From Siphlonurus alternatus (taxonomy: Eukaryota; Arthropoda; Insecta; Ephemeroptera; Siphlonuridae): 64,000 nt of DNA. A program made the translations under genes and the position numbers. Below the pieces are notes generated by a model that was not told where the DNA came from, did no database searches, and saw only the letters and a program-made list of their open reading frames with translations. The number at the start of each line of letters is the position of its first letter. The first letter of the stretch is position 1. This document shows, piece by piece, positions 51,701 through 64,000 of this stretch. The stretch is from assembly GCA_949825025.1 (NCBI GenBank), contig OX463780.1:21718356-21782355 (forward strand), in the 5' to 3' direction.

Positions 51701-53167
51701 GGATCCAAAACAGAAGTACCAGTTGTTGGATACATTGCAAATTACCAATAACATCTTATTGTAATAACATAATAATAATAATAATTATAATAACATAATA
51801 AAATTATAATCAATATATTGATTTAAATTAACATAAATTACACCGGAGAACACATGAGAGTTCATTTAATTAAATCAATTCAAACTCTCTGACCTGCAAA
51901 TATACTGTATATACTCGTATATCACACATAAAATATACATTTCTATATATTATAGAAAAACAAAATGATTTGAGCTCTCTGCGCATGGTTCTATAATTTA
52001 TAAACACCTATGACATTATTTACTTTTGAAAAATTAAAATGTCATCTTTTTGCGTTATAGCTGTGTAAATTTCCTCGTCTCATTTCATTTTTAAAACAAA
52101 TATCAAATATATTTTATTCTATCTATTTTGTCATAGTTTGCTAAACTTACTTAGAAATCTTATATATATATGATAAGCTGGAACTATTTTATTATTTACA
52201 ATCGTTTAACCATCAGCAGCAAGACACTGGAGCAGACCTGGAACTCGTGCCAATGTGTTGTCTAGAGTCAGCGACGCCACAAACTCCGATACGATCGTCG
52301 GGGGCTGCTGACTGGCAAGTGTCTTTGCACTTGATTGAGCGGGCACGGCTTGTCCAGTCCCGTTACGGTCTCTAGCAACCAGCAGGTTTGCAATACAAGG
52401 GCTGCTGTGTCAACCGCCGAACCCTCCACTTGGCCGAGCCGTCCGCCTGACGGAACACGTCCGTTCACGTCCTCGTCACTTATCGATGTAAAACGGCAAA
52501 AAGACAGAAGCCTAAGCTCTGTATTGTTACTTTATGAAAGGGCGAAGAAAAAATAATATATAGGAAACAAAAATCCATCTTCTTTCTTTTCAATTTTTGT
52601 ATTGTGACATTTAGAAAATATTTTGTGAAAAAAAGGGTGTTTCTGTAAAATATAATTGAAAAATACATATGTACCGTTACATATTTTTACTTTGTAACAA
52701 ATTTATTCTTTAGTGTTGGTGCTATTGACTACATGTCGGCCAAAAGACACTTAATTAAACAAATGTTTATCATAAAAGTATATTGCAGTTCTCGGAAGCA
52801 TAGGGAGAAGTTGTTATGTCTAAAAATATAATGAGTCACATTGAACATGTGTGGGTCTTTTATTTCTTATACTACCCTATTAATCATATATGATATCCAT
52901 TCCAACATACTCTATACTAAGTACTCTATATAGTTGACGAGCAGAAACTTCGCATGTCAAAGTATATATATATAGCTAGAAAATTTTCAAGGCAGAGCCG
53001 GCAGAGGGCAGGAATTAAAAGCGATTCTGAATCCCTAAATTGAATTGTCTACACCTAGTACACCTCTACACCCTTAGCGGATGCATATTTGTGTGTGTGA
53101 TGTGTCACTCTGTCAACTCTGTGTATTCATTGTGCATGATTGTAATTCTATTAGACTTAACTTTGAG
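48780..53167. other. gene-free AT-rich DNA with scattered GC-rich islands
   Basis: Islands at about 49190-49330, 50090-50215, 50940-51190 and 52215-52500 are markedly GC-richer than their surroundings. They contain CRE-like TGACGTCA sites (near 49990 and 50175). ORFs of 66-73 codons on either strand across 52268-52556 have no recognised similarity and no good splice context. Confidence 0.35.
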
Positions 53168-53432
53168 TTTCAAATTCAAATTTTTATTTCGATCATAGGC
53201 TGTACAGCATGGATCACAACAGTTATTACATAAAATATGTAACATACTTAATTCTAATTAAAATTAGCCTAAATTTAATTAATTTAAACACATACTCAAA
53301 CAATATTTAAAATATGAGCTATAAAATTAACATAATAATTAAAATTGTGTCCTTTTAAACATCATATTATATTAGCACCATAATATATTTAACACACAAC
53401 TTTTAAATTCAATTAGTTGACAAAATATTAAT
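53168..53432 (-). mobile_element. LINE 3' end, copy B
   Basis: Inverted copy of 41491-41771, with a few small indels between them. Its tail TTTGAATTTGAA is at 53168-53180. Confidence 0.7.
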
Positions 53433-54401
53433 TTTAAGGTGTTCAAAAAGGGAAATAAAAAGCAGTTTTGTTACCGTACGTGGATACGCGCGCAGAGTTG
53501 CGTGGAAATTTATAATATTTAGATATCATCTCTGCATTTATGTAGCAATTTTACTGTATAATTAGAACTTATAATGCTGTCACTAAAATTTCATATAAAA
53601 TGCTTCAAACATGAGATACTCTTTATGACAAAAATAATAATAATAATAATTAAGTTATTATTTTTGATGTAAATATTTTACAAAATCAGATTAAAGAAAA
53701 AAATATTGCATTTTGATGATAATTTTACAATGAATAATAAATATCATTCAGTTTTTTTTTTATATAATAAACGAGTTCAACACCCGCGCATATGATAGTC
53801 GGGTTTTGATTGGCCGCGTATTTGAATAGATGTGATGGTCCCCCATTATAGAAGGCCGTAGTTTGCGCCCGGGGCAGAGCAGGCTCTGGTATATAGAAGC
53901 ACTTACAGAGATATAGGAGGTGGTTGCCAGCAGTCTTGTTGTCTTGCTCACCAGCGACCGGCTTGGTATCGTTCCATCCAAGAAAATCAAGCACCACCGC
54001 CTTCTTCACATGGACCATGTATGTAATAATTCTCAGACAAGAAACAAATGCTCGGCAAGACATATCTACATGCTATCGAAATCCCATTACTACAAAATAA
54101 AATTTACTGACCTGTCAAAACTCGAAACAAATTTATATTTTATTTATGAATTTGTGAAAGAATCAAACCATCAAAGATAAAAATAAAAGCTCGTCAGGAA
54201 AAATAATATATAGTTAGTGTAATGATTAGCATGATCGATGCATTCTTTATTGTATGATAGATGCAAAAAAAAAAAAAAAAAAAAAAAAAAAGATTAAACA
54301 GTAAAATACTTAACAATTAAAAATTATACATGTGACACTTGTATCTAACGTAAATGACATGATTTTAAAGTTTTTAATTTACATTAAAATGTCATTATCA
54401 A
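53433..54401. other. gene-free region with one exon-like island
   Basis: On the minus strand ATG at about 54022 opens MVHVKKAVVLDFLGWNDTKP, followed by VAGEQDNKTAGNHLLYL, and the frame meets a donor-like TCT|GTAAGTGC near 53905. This could be a first coding exon, but I found no continuation and do not recognise it. An A-run is at 54266-54291. Confidence 0.25.
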
Positions 54402-54636
54402 TTAAGGTAGAGATAATACGGATCAGCTGGCCCAATGCTAAAAAAATTCCATTCATAAAAATTATTAAAAAAATTTAAAATGTTCTCCTCTACATCCCCT
54501 ATCAGTATAGGTAAAATATCAGATATACAAAAACGAGCTAGTTTTTGTATACCTGATTTTTACCTTATATATTATACTGATAGGGGATGTAAAGGAGAAC
54601 ATTTTAAATTTTTTTCATAATTTTTAATAATGGGAT
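54402..54636. mobile_element. truncated TTAA fold-back element
   Basis: TTAA at 54402-54405 starts GGTAGAGATAATACGG. The arms share AAATGTTCTCCTCTA and CCCCTATCAGTA with the element at 34266-34620. The right end stops where a (TTACA)n repeat begins, so about 50 bases of the right arm are missing. Confidence 0.7.
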
Positions 54637-54693
54637 TACATTACATTACATTACATTACATTACATTACATTACATTACATTACATTACATTT
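54635..54693. repeat. (TTACA)n tandem repeat
   Basis: About twelve copies of a perfect 5-bp unit. Confidence 0.95.
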
Positions 54694-54720
54694 TTAAAGC
54701 TCTTGGTTTCGGGGGAGGGG

Positions 54721-54752
<32 letters not shown>

Positions 54753-56201
54753 CTAGGGCGGGGGGGCCTTTACGAAAAGGCCCCAAATCAGTGTGCAGTG
54801 ATCATTTGCAATGCCAGTCATCATTTTCCAAAAAAAGTTTCATCGGGTTCGAAGAAATTGCAGGGATTTTAAAAAAGGTCATGGAAATGAAAATAATCAT
54901 GTGGGGAAAAAATTGGCATCAATAAATGTAGATAAATAAAAAATAAATAGAAATAGTAAAAAAAAAATAATAAATAAAGCGAAGATACAGTACCTCTGAG
55001 TCGAGTAGGTCCACTTTCTTTTGTCACGATTCGTTACAAAGTCGTCATCAACAGCCAGCGCCTGCGTCGATAGATTCTTGCCTTGCACTAAGCGATTTGG
55101 TGGGATATCTTGCAGCGTAGTTCTAATTATTGACGCAAATGCTCTCAGAGCGCCACCGTACTAACAGTTGCGATCGTCTTTTTACAATTTTGCGCGGCGA
55201 ATTTTGAAATTAACGTTGGTGCCAACATAAAATTGAGAACTAAAATGTTTTTTGATTTTATTTAAATTGTATTTTAATTTTTTTAATAAAACTGCAAATA
55301 ATATTAAATTTTTACACATAATATACTTGTGCAAATAATTATTATTATGGCCTTAAAATGTAAGTTCACAGATTTAGAAATATTTTATGTTGTTGGTACA
55401 TCTACTTTTTTGATTAGTACTGCAGCGCTCTTCGTTGAAGTGTACATATTTTGAACTATTTTGACTGTCCATGAATTAACACAGGCCCGATCCGGGACTA
55501 CTAGGCAAGAATCTATCGACGCAGGCGCTGTCAACAGCAAAGCAAAACGTAGAAAGTGGGACTTCTTAATCGGATGAAACCGGGAAAGCGGAATTCGGAA
55601 GGGGGACTTTTTTAATCGGATGAAACCGGGAAACCGAAAAGCGGAAGGGCTGGGGCTTATCAGAAGGAACCTGGTAGCAATCAGTGATTTAAAATAAAAT
55701 CAGTGGCCATTCACATTTTACCTTGCAAGTCTTGGTATCTGAGTCAACCTCGCTAGTCGGCGGTCAGAGAACGAATGACTGTTGAGAACGTCAACGGCAT
55801 TCTCAGAAGTTTTGAAATCACGTTTTCTCGCCGTTCCCAACAATGCTTGTTTACCCGTCACCATGGCAACAAAGATGCACAAGCTGTAATGTCATGCGTA
55901 TTACGGGGCCGCTCGATTATTGGCGGGAATCCGTTCAAACCGAGGTACATACGCGCGATATAAAATGCATGGAACTTGTTTCCCACCCAATAATGATCGC
56001 CAGCAGCTTTAAATATTGCCGCCCGCTTTATTTTTTTGAATTTCCCGCCTTCCTCGTTCATTTCCGGTTCCCGACAGTACTAAATTCGAGTTTCTGGCAT
56101 AATTTTACATGAAACTGGACTGTAGAGGGAAGTTTTATATGGCTCGCAACGCGTAAGAATAAAAAGAATAAAAAACATGCGTTCGTCACGGGTCCGCCAT
56201 T
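54694..56201. other. gene-free region with an inverted repeat pair
   Basis: A 25-bp perfect inverted pair, AGGCAAGAATCTATCGACGC and the next bases, lies at 55059-55083 and 55503-55527. In one frame both copies read GKNLSTQAL. The minus-strand copy extends to a donor-like CAGAG|GTACTG near 54990. A (TA)n run is at 54724-54751. No gene could be built. Confidence 0.35.
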
Positions 56202-56392
56202 CATACGCAGCTCGGCTCCTTCGGAGACCTCGCCTAACCATACAATGGAATTAGATAGTGTCGGCCTGCTCAAATACAGCTCGGCTCGTTCCTCGCCTCG
56301 CTTAAAATTCTTGGATAGATGTGTGCGGGCAATGAATATCATTGCCAACTCATACGCAGCTCGGCTCGTTCCTCGCCTCGCTTAAAATTGAA
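56202..56392. repeat. three dispersed copies of a CTCGGCTCGTTCCTCGCCTC unit
   Basis: Copies lie at about 56202-56240 (imperfect), 56272-56309 and 56349-56390. The last two share CAGCTCGGCTCGTTCCTCGC followed by CTCGCTTAAAATT. Confidence 0.75.
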
Positions 56393-56559
56393 TATAAAAT
56401 AAAATATTGATCTGAGCGTTAAATAGTGGTTATTTTCAAACTCCAGGAATGTTTTTACATATAGAAAGTCAATTTATTATTTTAATTACCCATTAATAAC
56501 ACCTGTAGATTGAAATCATGCATGAAATTCCAGCATAATATAGTGCATATACGAAAAAT

Positions 56560-58760
56560 AGGTATTTCGCCCGCCGCCATCTTGTTTTTCGAGATAGGTA
56601 AAATCCGAGGCAAGATTCGTGATCAGCGTGGTCGATATAGTCAGAAACCATCGAAAACTCAATTTCGATTTTTCCCCCTATCTTCCCCATGTATAAGCGG
56701 TGAGAGAAGGGGTACCCCTTCTGAAATTTCTGTCAAAAACATAAAAGTCCAAAAATCTCAAGAACTATGGGTTGCAGCTTAAATCTGAAGACTGCATCTT
56801 GTCCGGCTCAAAAAACTGGTCTAGAAAAGTTGGACAAATAATTTTTCGGGACAAACACTTTCCCGAAATCAGGATTTTGGATATCGAAAAATTCGTATCT
56901 TCGATCGGGCCGCGTGGGCCCCCTATGTGCCGGAAAATTCCCAAATTTGGTTTTTGGGCATTGTTTTGGGTCCCCTACAACCTCCCGTCGAGAGTTTGCT
57001 CGAAAAAAAATTCCTTCCCCGAGTTTGGCGCAACCCGTAAAAAATGGGTATTTTGGCCGGCAGATCCGCCTGCAATGCTAATCAAATGGCCCCATGTTAT
57101 TCTTATGGGGATTTGAGACCAGGCTTTCGTTTTCAAAAAAACGCACTTCCGGTGGTCGCAGGGGATCGAGTTGGGTATCAAATTGAAGGGCACATGGTGT
57201 AGAGTCCATAAAGTGTCACAACAAAGTTGTGAGACGTTGCGCGCGGCCGCCATATTGGATCCAAAACGCGTACTTTCGAGGAGGAGCCCTGCGGGCCCCG
57301 TGGGACCCACATTCTTGAAACGCATATTTTTAGACGTGAGACGCTTAGTTTTAACAGGATTCGACGAAAAAACACCATGTCAATAGCGTAAAAAAAAGTT
57401 ATTAAGGAAAAGGATGCGTTTCTTATGTTATCCTTATGGGAGGAGGTTTTTTTGCATTCCCTGCTCGCCTGGGCTAACTCTCATAGTTGGCATCGATTTG
57501 AAAAAAGTTTCTGAAAGAAAAAGAGTGTGGGCAACTTTCATACTGCGCGGAATTTTCGATTTCAGGTGTGCTCAAAAGTTATTCGAGGGGGAAAGTGGTC
57601 AATTTTTAGCATGCGTAAACCCTATGTTCCCATGCGATTTTTTGACTTTTTTGAAAATCGAAAAATCGAGCCGAAGAAAAGTTAGGACTTACCAAAAGCT
57701 TTCAGAAAAGGTCTTAAACTCGTTCCTAACCGAAAAATTGCTGAAACTGTTGGGGGGGTTCACCAGATTGAAGCTTGCAAAAAAGCTTTTGAAAACTACC
57801 CCTCTGGAGGGAGCCCAAGGGGCCCCAGGGGCCCAAATTGATATTGGTCAGATAGCCCGTTAAATTTGAATTCTGATGGGTCCCAATACAAAAACCGGGG
57901 GCCCCTTTGGGGCCCCTTTTATGGGGTCCAAATATAAAAGTTGCACCCCTAGGGGTTTCGGGTGCCATACTGTACAGATCCGGCCAAAGCACGGTAAGTA
58001 TGCTTTGGAGGTGCCATATTTGTATTTGGCAAAGCTGCGTCGTCTGTCGGGACACACTTTTGCCGTGGGAATTTCCGCCATAGCTCTTCAATCTAATGAT
58101 TTAAGGCAAAGGCCGTAAAACACCTTTTTTTCGAGGTCCCAAACTTCCGGGGCCCGCAGCCGCGGAACCAAAACAGATAGGAGGGAGCTCATATGAAGCT
58201 AAAAGATGCCCGACACAGTCTTCTAAACGATTCGACCAAAAAAAGTTTCAGTTTCCAACTTTAAATGACTTTTTTGGCAAAAACCGCAAAAACGGCGATT
58301 TTTTTCGAAAAAAACACTAAAACGGCGATAAAAAATTTTTGGGGCCAAAATTCAAAAATAACACCTCCCATATATAAGTTTACGTCCCGGGCTACATTTC
58401 GCCCATTGGGACCTAAGCTCTAACTCTCAAAACCGCTTACCGGTGGTTTTTTAAAAAAATTAACATTATCGCTTATGGCGGGCGAACGGTGCGCCGGACG
58501 CCATCTTTGAAGGCAAAAAGTAGGGGTAGCGTATGTTATCTAAAGCCGTTTTTGGGGTCAAAACGTCATTTTTCGGAAATTTTTGAAATTTCGGGAATTT
58601 TGGAAATACCCCCCGGGAATTTTTGGGAATTTTTGGATTTTGAAAATGACGGGTGGGACCCTTCGGGCCCCACCCGGGACGCGCCCTGCGGGCGCGGCGG
58701 GGCCCTGCGGGCCCCGCGGAGGGCCCTCCGGGCCCCTCAAAGATTCTTGACCATGCATTT
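56560..58760. other. 2.2-kb GC-rich block of unknown nature
   Basis: It is far richer in G and C than the flanks and is full of palindromic runs such as GGGCCCCGCGG, GGGGCCCCAGGGGCCC and GAGGGCCCTCCGGGCCCC. Both edges contain TTCGCCCGCC in inverted orientation (56570 and near 58480) and a GCCATCTT word. The longest frame is 149 codons (57414-57863) with no recognisable domain. It may be a transposon, satellite or foreign DNA. Confidence 0.4.
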
Positions 58761-58789
58761 CAAATCAGAGATTTAGTGCTTTTAATATA

Positions 58790-58792
<3 letters not shown>

Positions 58793-58845
<53 letters not shown>
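58793..58845. repeat. (TA)n microsatellite
   Basis: About 50 bases of AT repeat directly after the GC-rich block. Confidence 0.9.
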
Positions 58846-61800
58846 CAAGTGTTCATGCAAACATGCAAACCCTTCCCCGTGCGTCCTTCAATGTATTCAC
58901 CTATACCATTTTTACATGCCGTAATTTAAAATGAAGATTGGCTTGATAGCATGACCACATATATAACTGTAAATGCAAAATAATGGAGGAATTAAACAGC
59001 TTATTTTCTAATATTTTCTATACAAAAATCTCGGATTACCAAATTGTGTATATATACGAATACAATAGGGATTTTCAATAAGAGAGCGGCAACTATCGCT
59101 GCTGCAGTTGCAGTTCCAAGAGTGACAGCTCAGGGGTTGAGGTAGCTGAGACCAAGCCACCGATAGCATTGTCTGTCCATCGAGTCTATATTATACTGCA
59201 GTCCACGACGGACAATACTGGCTGTATAGAGAAGCACTCAAGACAGAGAAAACGAGTCAATTCTTATCGAAATGTTATGATAGAATAACGTCTGTATGGA
59301 ATTTTGATATGACAAGTCAAAAGGAGGGATTAAGATATGATAAGAGCTGGATTAAAAAGAGACGGAAAGGAGACAGGCTCTACAAAAACATCAAGGTAAA
59401 AGGTAAATGCATATTATGCAGATATATTTTATAAGAGAGAAAGAGAAATGAAGGGGGGGGGGTAAAATAAAAATACCATAAACTTCTCAATATTATACAG
59501 TCAACGATACTATGAACAATTGTTCAATGTGAAATAAATAAATAATTTCATTAATATAGAAAAAAAATCAATATATTTATTCCTCTATATATATTTTTCA
59601 AATCACTGCATAAATTAGACTAATTAATTAGTTAATTAAATGTGTTTTGCAACAAAATTATTTTTTAAAATATTTATGTATAACTATCATTATTTACAAT
59701 AATGCATACGTGTCTTTTAAATAAAAATTAGCAATTTGTATAACATAAAGTGAGAATGATTACAAATGAAATTTGACTTATTTGAAACTATAGCTCATTA
59801 CTGGTGTGTGGCCATTACCGTTGCGGCGAGATGAGAGAGAGGCAACTCATATAGTATATCCCAGCATCTAGTTCAGTGGCTGCAGCGCCGACACAAAGCC
59901 GACTGATTGCACGGCGACCTGTTGCTTCCACCGCACGAGCTGCTGCATGCTGAGAGTGATTGGTGTCACGACAGGGGTCACCCAAAACTCCCCTAACGAT
60001 CTGCAGGTTTAGGGTAGGTCACCTTATACTTCCCTTCCTTTCTAAAATGAGCATATACCATTCTGTAGTATCTAATTGCATTGGTGACCGTAGGCTATAA
60101 TAACCTTCCGTTATAAGAAATGTGAAGCTAAAAATCCATCTGCAAATATCTTATTTCACAAAAATGTGGTAGAAATTAAGAAAATATAATTTTGTTTTTT
60201 CTACAAAGTATATATATACGCACATTTTTTTTTTTACGATTATCATGGACGCATATGTATAGTGAGCCCATTAACATGAAATGAGCATTCAACCAGAGCA
60301 AACTTGAGTAGAAGGCCACAACACGACCGCGCCCACTTTTCAATAGCCGTCCTACTGAGCAGCAGGTTTGCGTGTAATCAAATGGGAGAGGGCTTGACTT
60401 TGGTCGCGATTTACGACAATTACGCTGTATGCTAGAGTTTTCAAAATGAAACAAGTTTAACTCTAATATAGTTTAATCTTACTGGACAACCTTTTTTTTC
60501 ACGCAAAAACAATATTAATACACTTAAATAAACTGTTATGAACCCGACTTCTGCTACTTCTGTTACATCTGCGCATGCGCCGGCATGCGCGAAGTAATAA
60601 AAGTCAGTTTACTGGCGATGACGTCATATGAACATTGAAAGCCTTTCTTCATAGCGAGTGACTTTCACTTTACTTAATTGCATTTTCTATACTTCGTATG
60701 TATCAAGTAAAGTTATTTACTACATCGAAAATAATGTATGAAAGTTGATTCAAGTACTTTTATATTTTCAATATTTCGTGACGTCATGATACATTACTAA
60801 AGCTTGGAAGATAGAACCAAGTTCCCGCCCTAACTTTACCGTCTTATATCTCAAGAAGTATGATATTTATGAACTAAATAAAATAATTAGCAAACGGGAG
60901 ACTACATTGAAGTATTATTGCACTACAAGACACCTTCATTAATATCAAGTAAATATTTAAAAAAAAATATTTCCTCCCGATTACATTGCATGTTATTTTT
61001 TAAATTCCGGACGGCTAATGTCTCGACAGATGACGATCGCGCCGGCTGGGTTTTGGCCTCCTACTCAAGTACGCTCTGATTCAACCATACATCAGCCTGC
61101 AGAATAAACAGTTATGCAACCCGGCTTCTGAGCACCAAGAATTTACTGCAATGTACATTTAGGAGGTAAATCATAAATAAAAATTAAATATTTAAATATT
61201 TCCCTTTCACATTTTGTTAAATGATTTAATTCATTCATGACATTAATAAATGCACTTCCCACATTTGGTATTCTCTGTGATAGTGTATACAATTACATAA
61301 AATTTACATGCTTTTTGCAATTAAATTAAATAATAAGTTTATGCAGCTTGATCTTCTATAACATCCCAAGTCTAAGTGCATGCAGGCAAGCTGCATGTTT
61401 CACATCAATGCGTGGTACCGCTGATGGTACCCATGCATGCAGACCGCCGTGTGTTTGACATCAACTGCAGGCTCCCTGTGGGCACAAGATGCATGCAGTT
61501 GGCTCAGTAATGAAGCGTGCTCTTCTCTCTCTCTCTCTTTCTCTGGCAACCTGATCTACACCCTGACTGGCTCATTACATGCTACCAAGAATCTGCGAGA
61601 CTGAGAACTAAAACTAACATGCATGGCGGGTGGGATTACACTGCAGCCATGCCAGCGAGCTGATCGTGTGTCGTCGCGACCTCTTGAGTAATTAAATTAA
61701 GATAGTAAAATGCTTCTCATCTTTTATTTTCTTCCATGGCATAAGATACATGCCAAGAACATAATTATCTGAGAATATTAATTTTATCTAATTGGTAACA

Positions 61801-62010
61801 AAAAATAAAGTTTCCTTTTAAGTTTTCTTAAAAACTGGCTTTTATACACTTTGATACAGATCGTTGCAGTTAAATATGAAACTGCAGGTCTTTACTACAT
61901 AGCAATGATTTTCTTCATTCTTTATTATGATATATTATTTAATGCAGCACAATAATTGCTTTATTATATAATATTTGTTACCACCGATATTTGAACAAAA
62001 AAACGGCTCA
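58846..62010. other. gene-free AT-rich DNA with GC-rich islands
   Basis: Islands lie at about 59080-59240, 59815-60020, 60280-60420, 61015-61130 and 61375-61690. A direct repeat (AATAAACTGTTATGAACCCG and AATAAACAGTTATGCAACCC) is at about 60531 and 61102. A pyrimidine run (TCTCTCTCTCTTTCTCT) lies near 61526. No coding region. Confidence 0.35.
60570..60627. promoter_or_regulatory. promoter-like motif cluster (NRF1-like and CRE)
   Basis: TGCGCATGCGCCGGCATGCGC contains two overlapping matches to the NRF1 consensus, and GATGACGTCAT, a perfect CRE/ATF site, follows 30 bases later. No gene was found on either side, so its role is unknown. Confidence 0.35.
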
Positions 62011-62192
62011 ATTTTGTTTCTTTTTTGTCTCAAAAAAAGAAAAGTCCACACATGTCATTTGTAATTTGAAATTTGAAAATTTTAAAATGTAAGCTTTAAT
62101 TTTATGTATGACATGTCTATATTACCATCGAACTTCATTCCTTAATTATCACTTTAAATTTAAAACGTTTAAATCAAAGTAATCACCCTGTA
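62011..62192. mobile_element. terminal fragment of a Tc1/mariner-like element, copy 2
   Basis: Ends CACCCTGTA and shares GTCTCAAAA, AAAGTCCAC and AAGCTTTAATTT with 48602-48779. Confidence 0.4.
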
Positions 62193-63814
62193 TATTTTTT
62201 AAAAAATTTCAACATACGATCGTTTCCAATATTTGTGTTCATTGATAATTGTGTTAAAAATTAAATTATAAATAATTTTAACACTATTTTATTCTAAATA
62301 TTATAGTTAATTTGGCTATGCCGTAATATACGTACAGTAGTACAGAATAATAATTACATAATAATGTATGGCATATGAATGTATTTACATATCATGCAGT
62401 ATTATCACAATTTGACTTTTAATGACAGTTTCGAGAGAAAGAGAAAAAGGAAAGCGAGAGTTATAATAATATGCAAATATCAGTCAGTGAGAAGGTTGGA
62501 GTTTTTGAATATATTTCGTAACCAGAGATTTTGTAGAATTGTAAACTATAAAGTGTTATATAAAATTGTTTATTTTGTCAACCTGACACAGTCATTGCCG
62601 TTTTTAGGTAAAAAAAATAATAACCATTTTTGGCGACGACGTAAAAGTGTTAAAACCAGTCCATTTGTTTAAAACTTTATGATAAACTAGACATTTATTT
62701 ATATTTTTCTAAGAATTTTCCACACGGTTTATTAATTTAAGACTAATTCTGCATGAGATTTCCACATATAACAATATTATAAAATAGAAAACAAACGAGG
62801 TAGATAATAATACTATACTTATACTGCTGTGGTTATCACACTTATTTAACACAACACAAGATCTGTATTTTTTTTTTATATAATTATATGTTGGTTTTAA
62901 TTAATTCATTTTGCGTCTCATTTAAAGTTGCGACTGCCCGGCGCGGCGCCACTTCTAACAACAAAGACCCCTTGGTTCAAAACCGAACTCAAGGGTCCAC
63001 TTGTAATTTATGGACCAGTGCGGTTCCCATGGGATTTGATATAGAAGATCTAGATGTTGATGTAATAACCAAGGCATGGAAGTAGTTATTGGAACTTCTT
63101 ATATATCGCAACGTTTTATGTCCACTATAAAAGTCATCAGTTGCTCGCAGCTTCAGTCTGCTTTTTTATTTTTGTTTGTAGCTGTAAAGCATAATTATGG
63201 TATATAGAAATTAATATATTATATATATAATAACTATTTATCTGGGTGCAATTCTTTTACTTAATTAAAAATGTCAATTTTAATGTATAGGTCCATTAAA
63301 TTAAATAATATATTTCTATTTATGTAATAATTAATAGCATAAAACTATTTCATTTTATACCCAATTTTATAAACATAAAACATAAAATTCAAAAATATTA
63401 TGTATATACAGTATTGTGCAGAATGCAGAAGCCTGTATTACACGATAATTTTGCATTGGTATACATTTTTTCATTACAAGTTTGTATTGAGATGAAATTT
63501 TTTTGTAAGAAAAATTGAATGCAAAATACCAAAATTGTATCGTATAATACCAGGCTTTATATAATAATTATTGAAATTATTGCTTGAAAAATAAACTAAT
63601 TTTATAACATTAACGATAATTTTTTACTCGTATACCGCAAAAATTATGCATGTTATATTAGTAAATGTATATAATACGTTTTGAGTACCCTTATTTATAT
63701 AAGGAAACTATAAACTGTTCTAATTATTTAATAAATATATTATAATTCAAAGTATTCAATTCACAGTATATAGTAATTATAACAGTGCTCCAGTGCATGT
63801 TTGTTTATTTATAT

Positions 63815-63853
<39 letters not shown>

Positions 63854-64000
63854 TTTCAGACTATAATGTATTCTGGATTTTTCCTCCAAATTTTTTAGGA
63901 GACCGAAAAAAAAAGAAAAGAAAATTAATTATATTTTAAATTTAAACTTCATCACCTATACATTTTACTATATTATTATAACGAACTTTTTTCTTTTAAT
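62193..64000. other. gene-free AT-rich DNA
   Basis: A GC-richer patch at 62928-63085 is open on the plus strand after an acceptor-like TTTAAAG and ends at TAG (GFDIEDLDVDVITKAWK at its end). It might be a terminal exon, but nothing else supports it. The rest holds no feature except the repeat at 63804-63856. Confidence 0.3.
63804..63856. repeat. (TTTA)n microsatellite
   Basis: About thirteen copies of a 4-bp unit, with one irregularity at the start. Confidence 0.9.

Noticed and set aside
52268..52556. ORFs on both strands in a GC-rich island
   Set aside because: No recognised motif; the minus-strand frame entered from the best acceptor would not join the candidate exon at 54.0 kb without a stop.
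54635..54693. Regular short repeats, CRISPR-like at first sight
   Set aside because: It is a plain 5-bp tandem repeat without spacers, in a eukaryotic genome.
57414..57863. 149-codon ORF in the GC-rich block
   Set aside because: No recognisable motif, and several overlapping frames of similar length exist there because stop codons are rarer in GC-rich DNA.
59137..59145. TTGAGGTAG, like the let-7 seed
   Set aside because: The match to let-7 ends after the seed and the flanks do not form a convincing precursor hairpin.

Overview
This window is nuclear DNA of an invertebrate animal. It is strongly AT-rich, its genes have many short GT-AG introns, and it is crowded with transposable elements. 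I cannot fix the phylum. A degenerate 5S-rRNA-like stretch reads closest to the 5S of arthropods or other invertebrates as I remember them, and the retroelements are of types common in many invertebrates, so any finer placement is a guess.

Three protein genes are clear. From 22.4 to 4.2 kb on the minus strand lies POLR1A (RPA1), the largest subunit of RNA polymerase I. I could join 30 coding exons, all with GT-AG junctions and in frame, to 1,683 residues ending at a stop codon. From 27.5 to 31.9 kb on the plus strand lies an eight-exon gene for a 618-residue leucine-rich-repeat protein that I do not recognise by name. Converging on it from 36.2 to 35.3 kb on the minus strand is a single-exon IMP4 gene, a Brix-domain subunit of the U3 snoRNP. 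POLR1A and IMP4 both serve ribosome production, one making pre-rRNA and the other processing it.

The left end (0.4-2.5 kb) and 23.4-25.2 kb hold broken non-LTR retrotransposons of two families. Introns and flanks of the genes are full of non-autonomous DNA elements. At least eight fold-back elements sit at TTAA sites, four of them in or beside POLR1A. There are also hAT-like elements, some with clear 8-bp target duplications, and a 5S-rRNA-derived SINE.

From 36.3 kb to the end I find no convincing protein gene. That half is an AT-rich desert (many TA repeats) carrying a 1.15-kb hAT element, nested insertions around 39 kb, a 2.5-kb element whose inverted ends are built from a 15-bp repeat (43.7-46.2 kb), many short GC-rich islands, and a 2.2-kb GC-rich block of unknown origin at 56.6-58.8 kb. 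The most unusual points are the TTAA fold-back set, the promoter-like CRE/CCAAT modules inside unrelated MITEs, a 38-bp perfect palindrome bounded by 8-bp direct repeats, the 43.7-46.2 kb element, and the GC-rich block.
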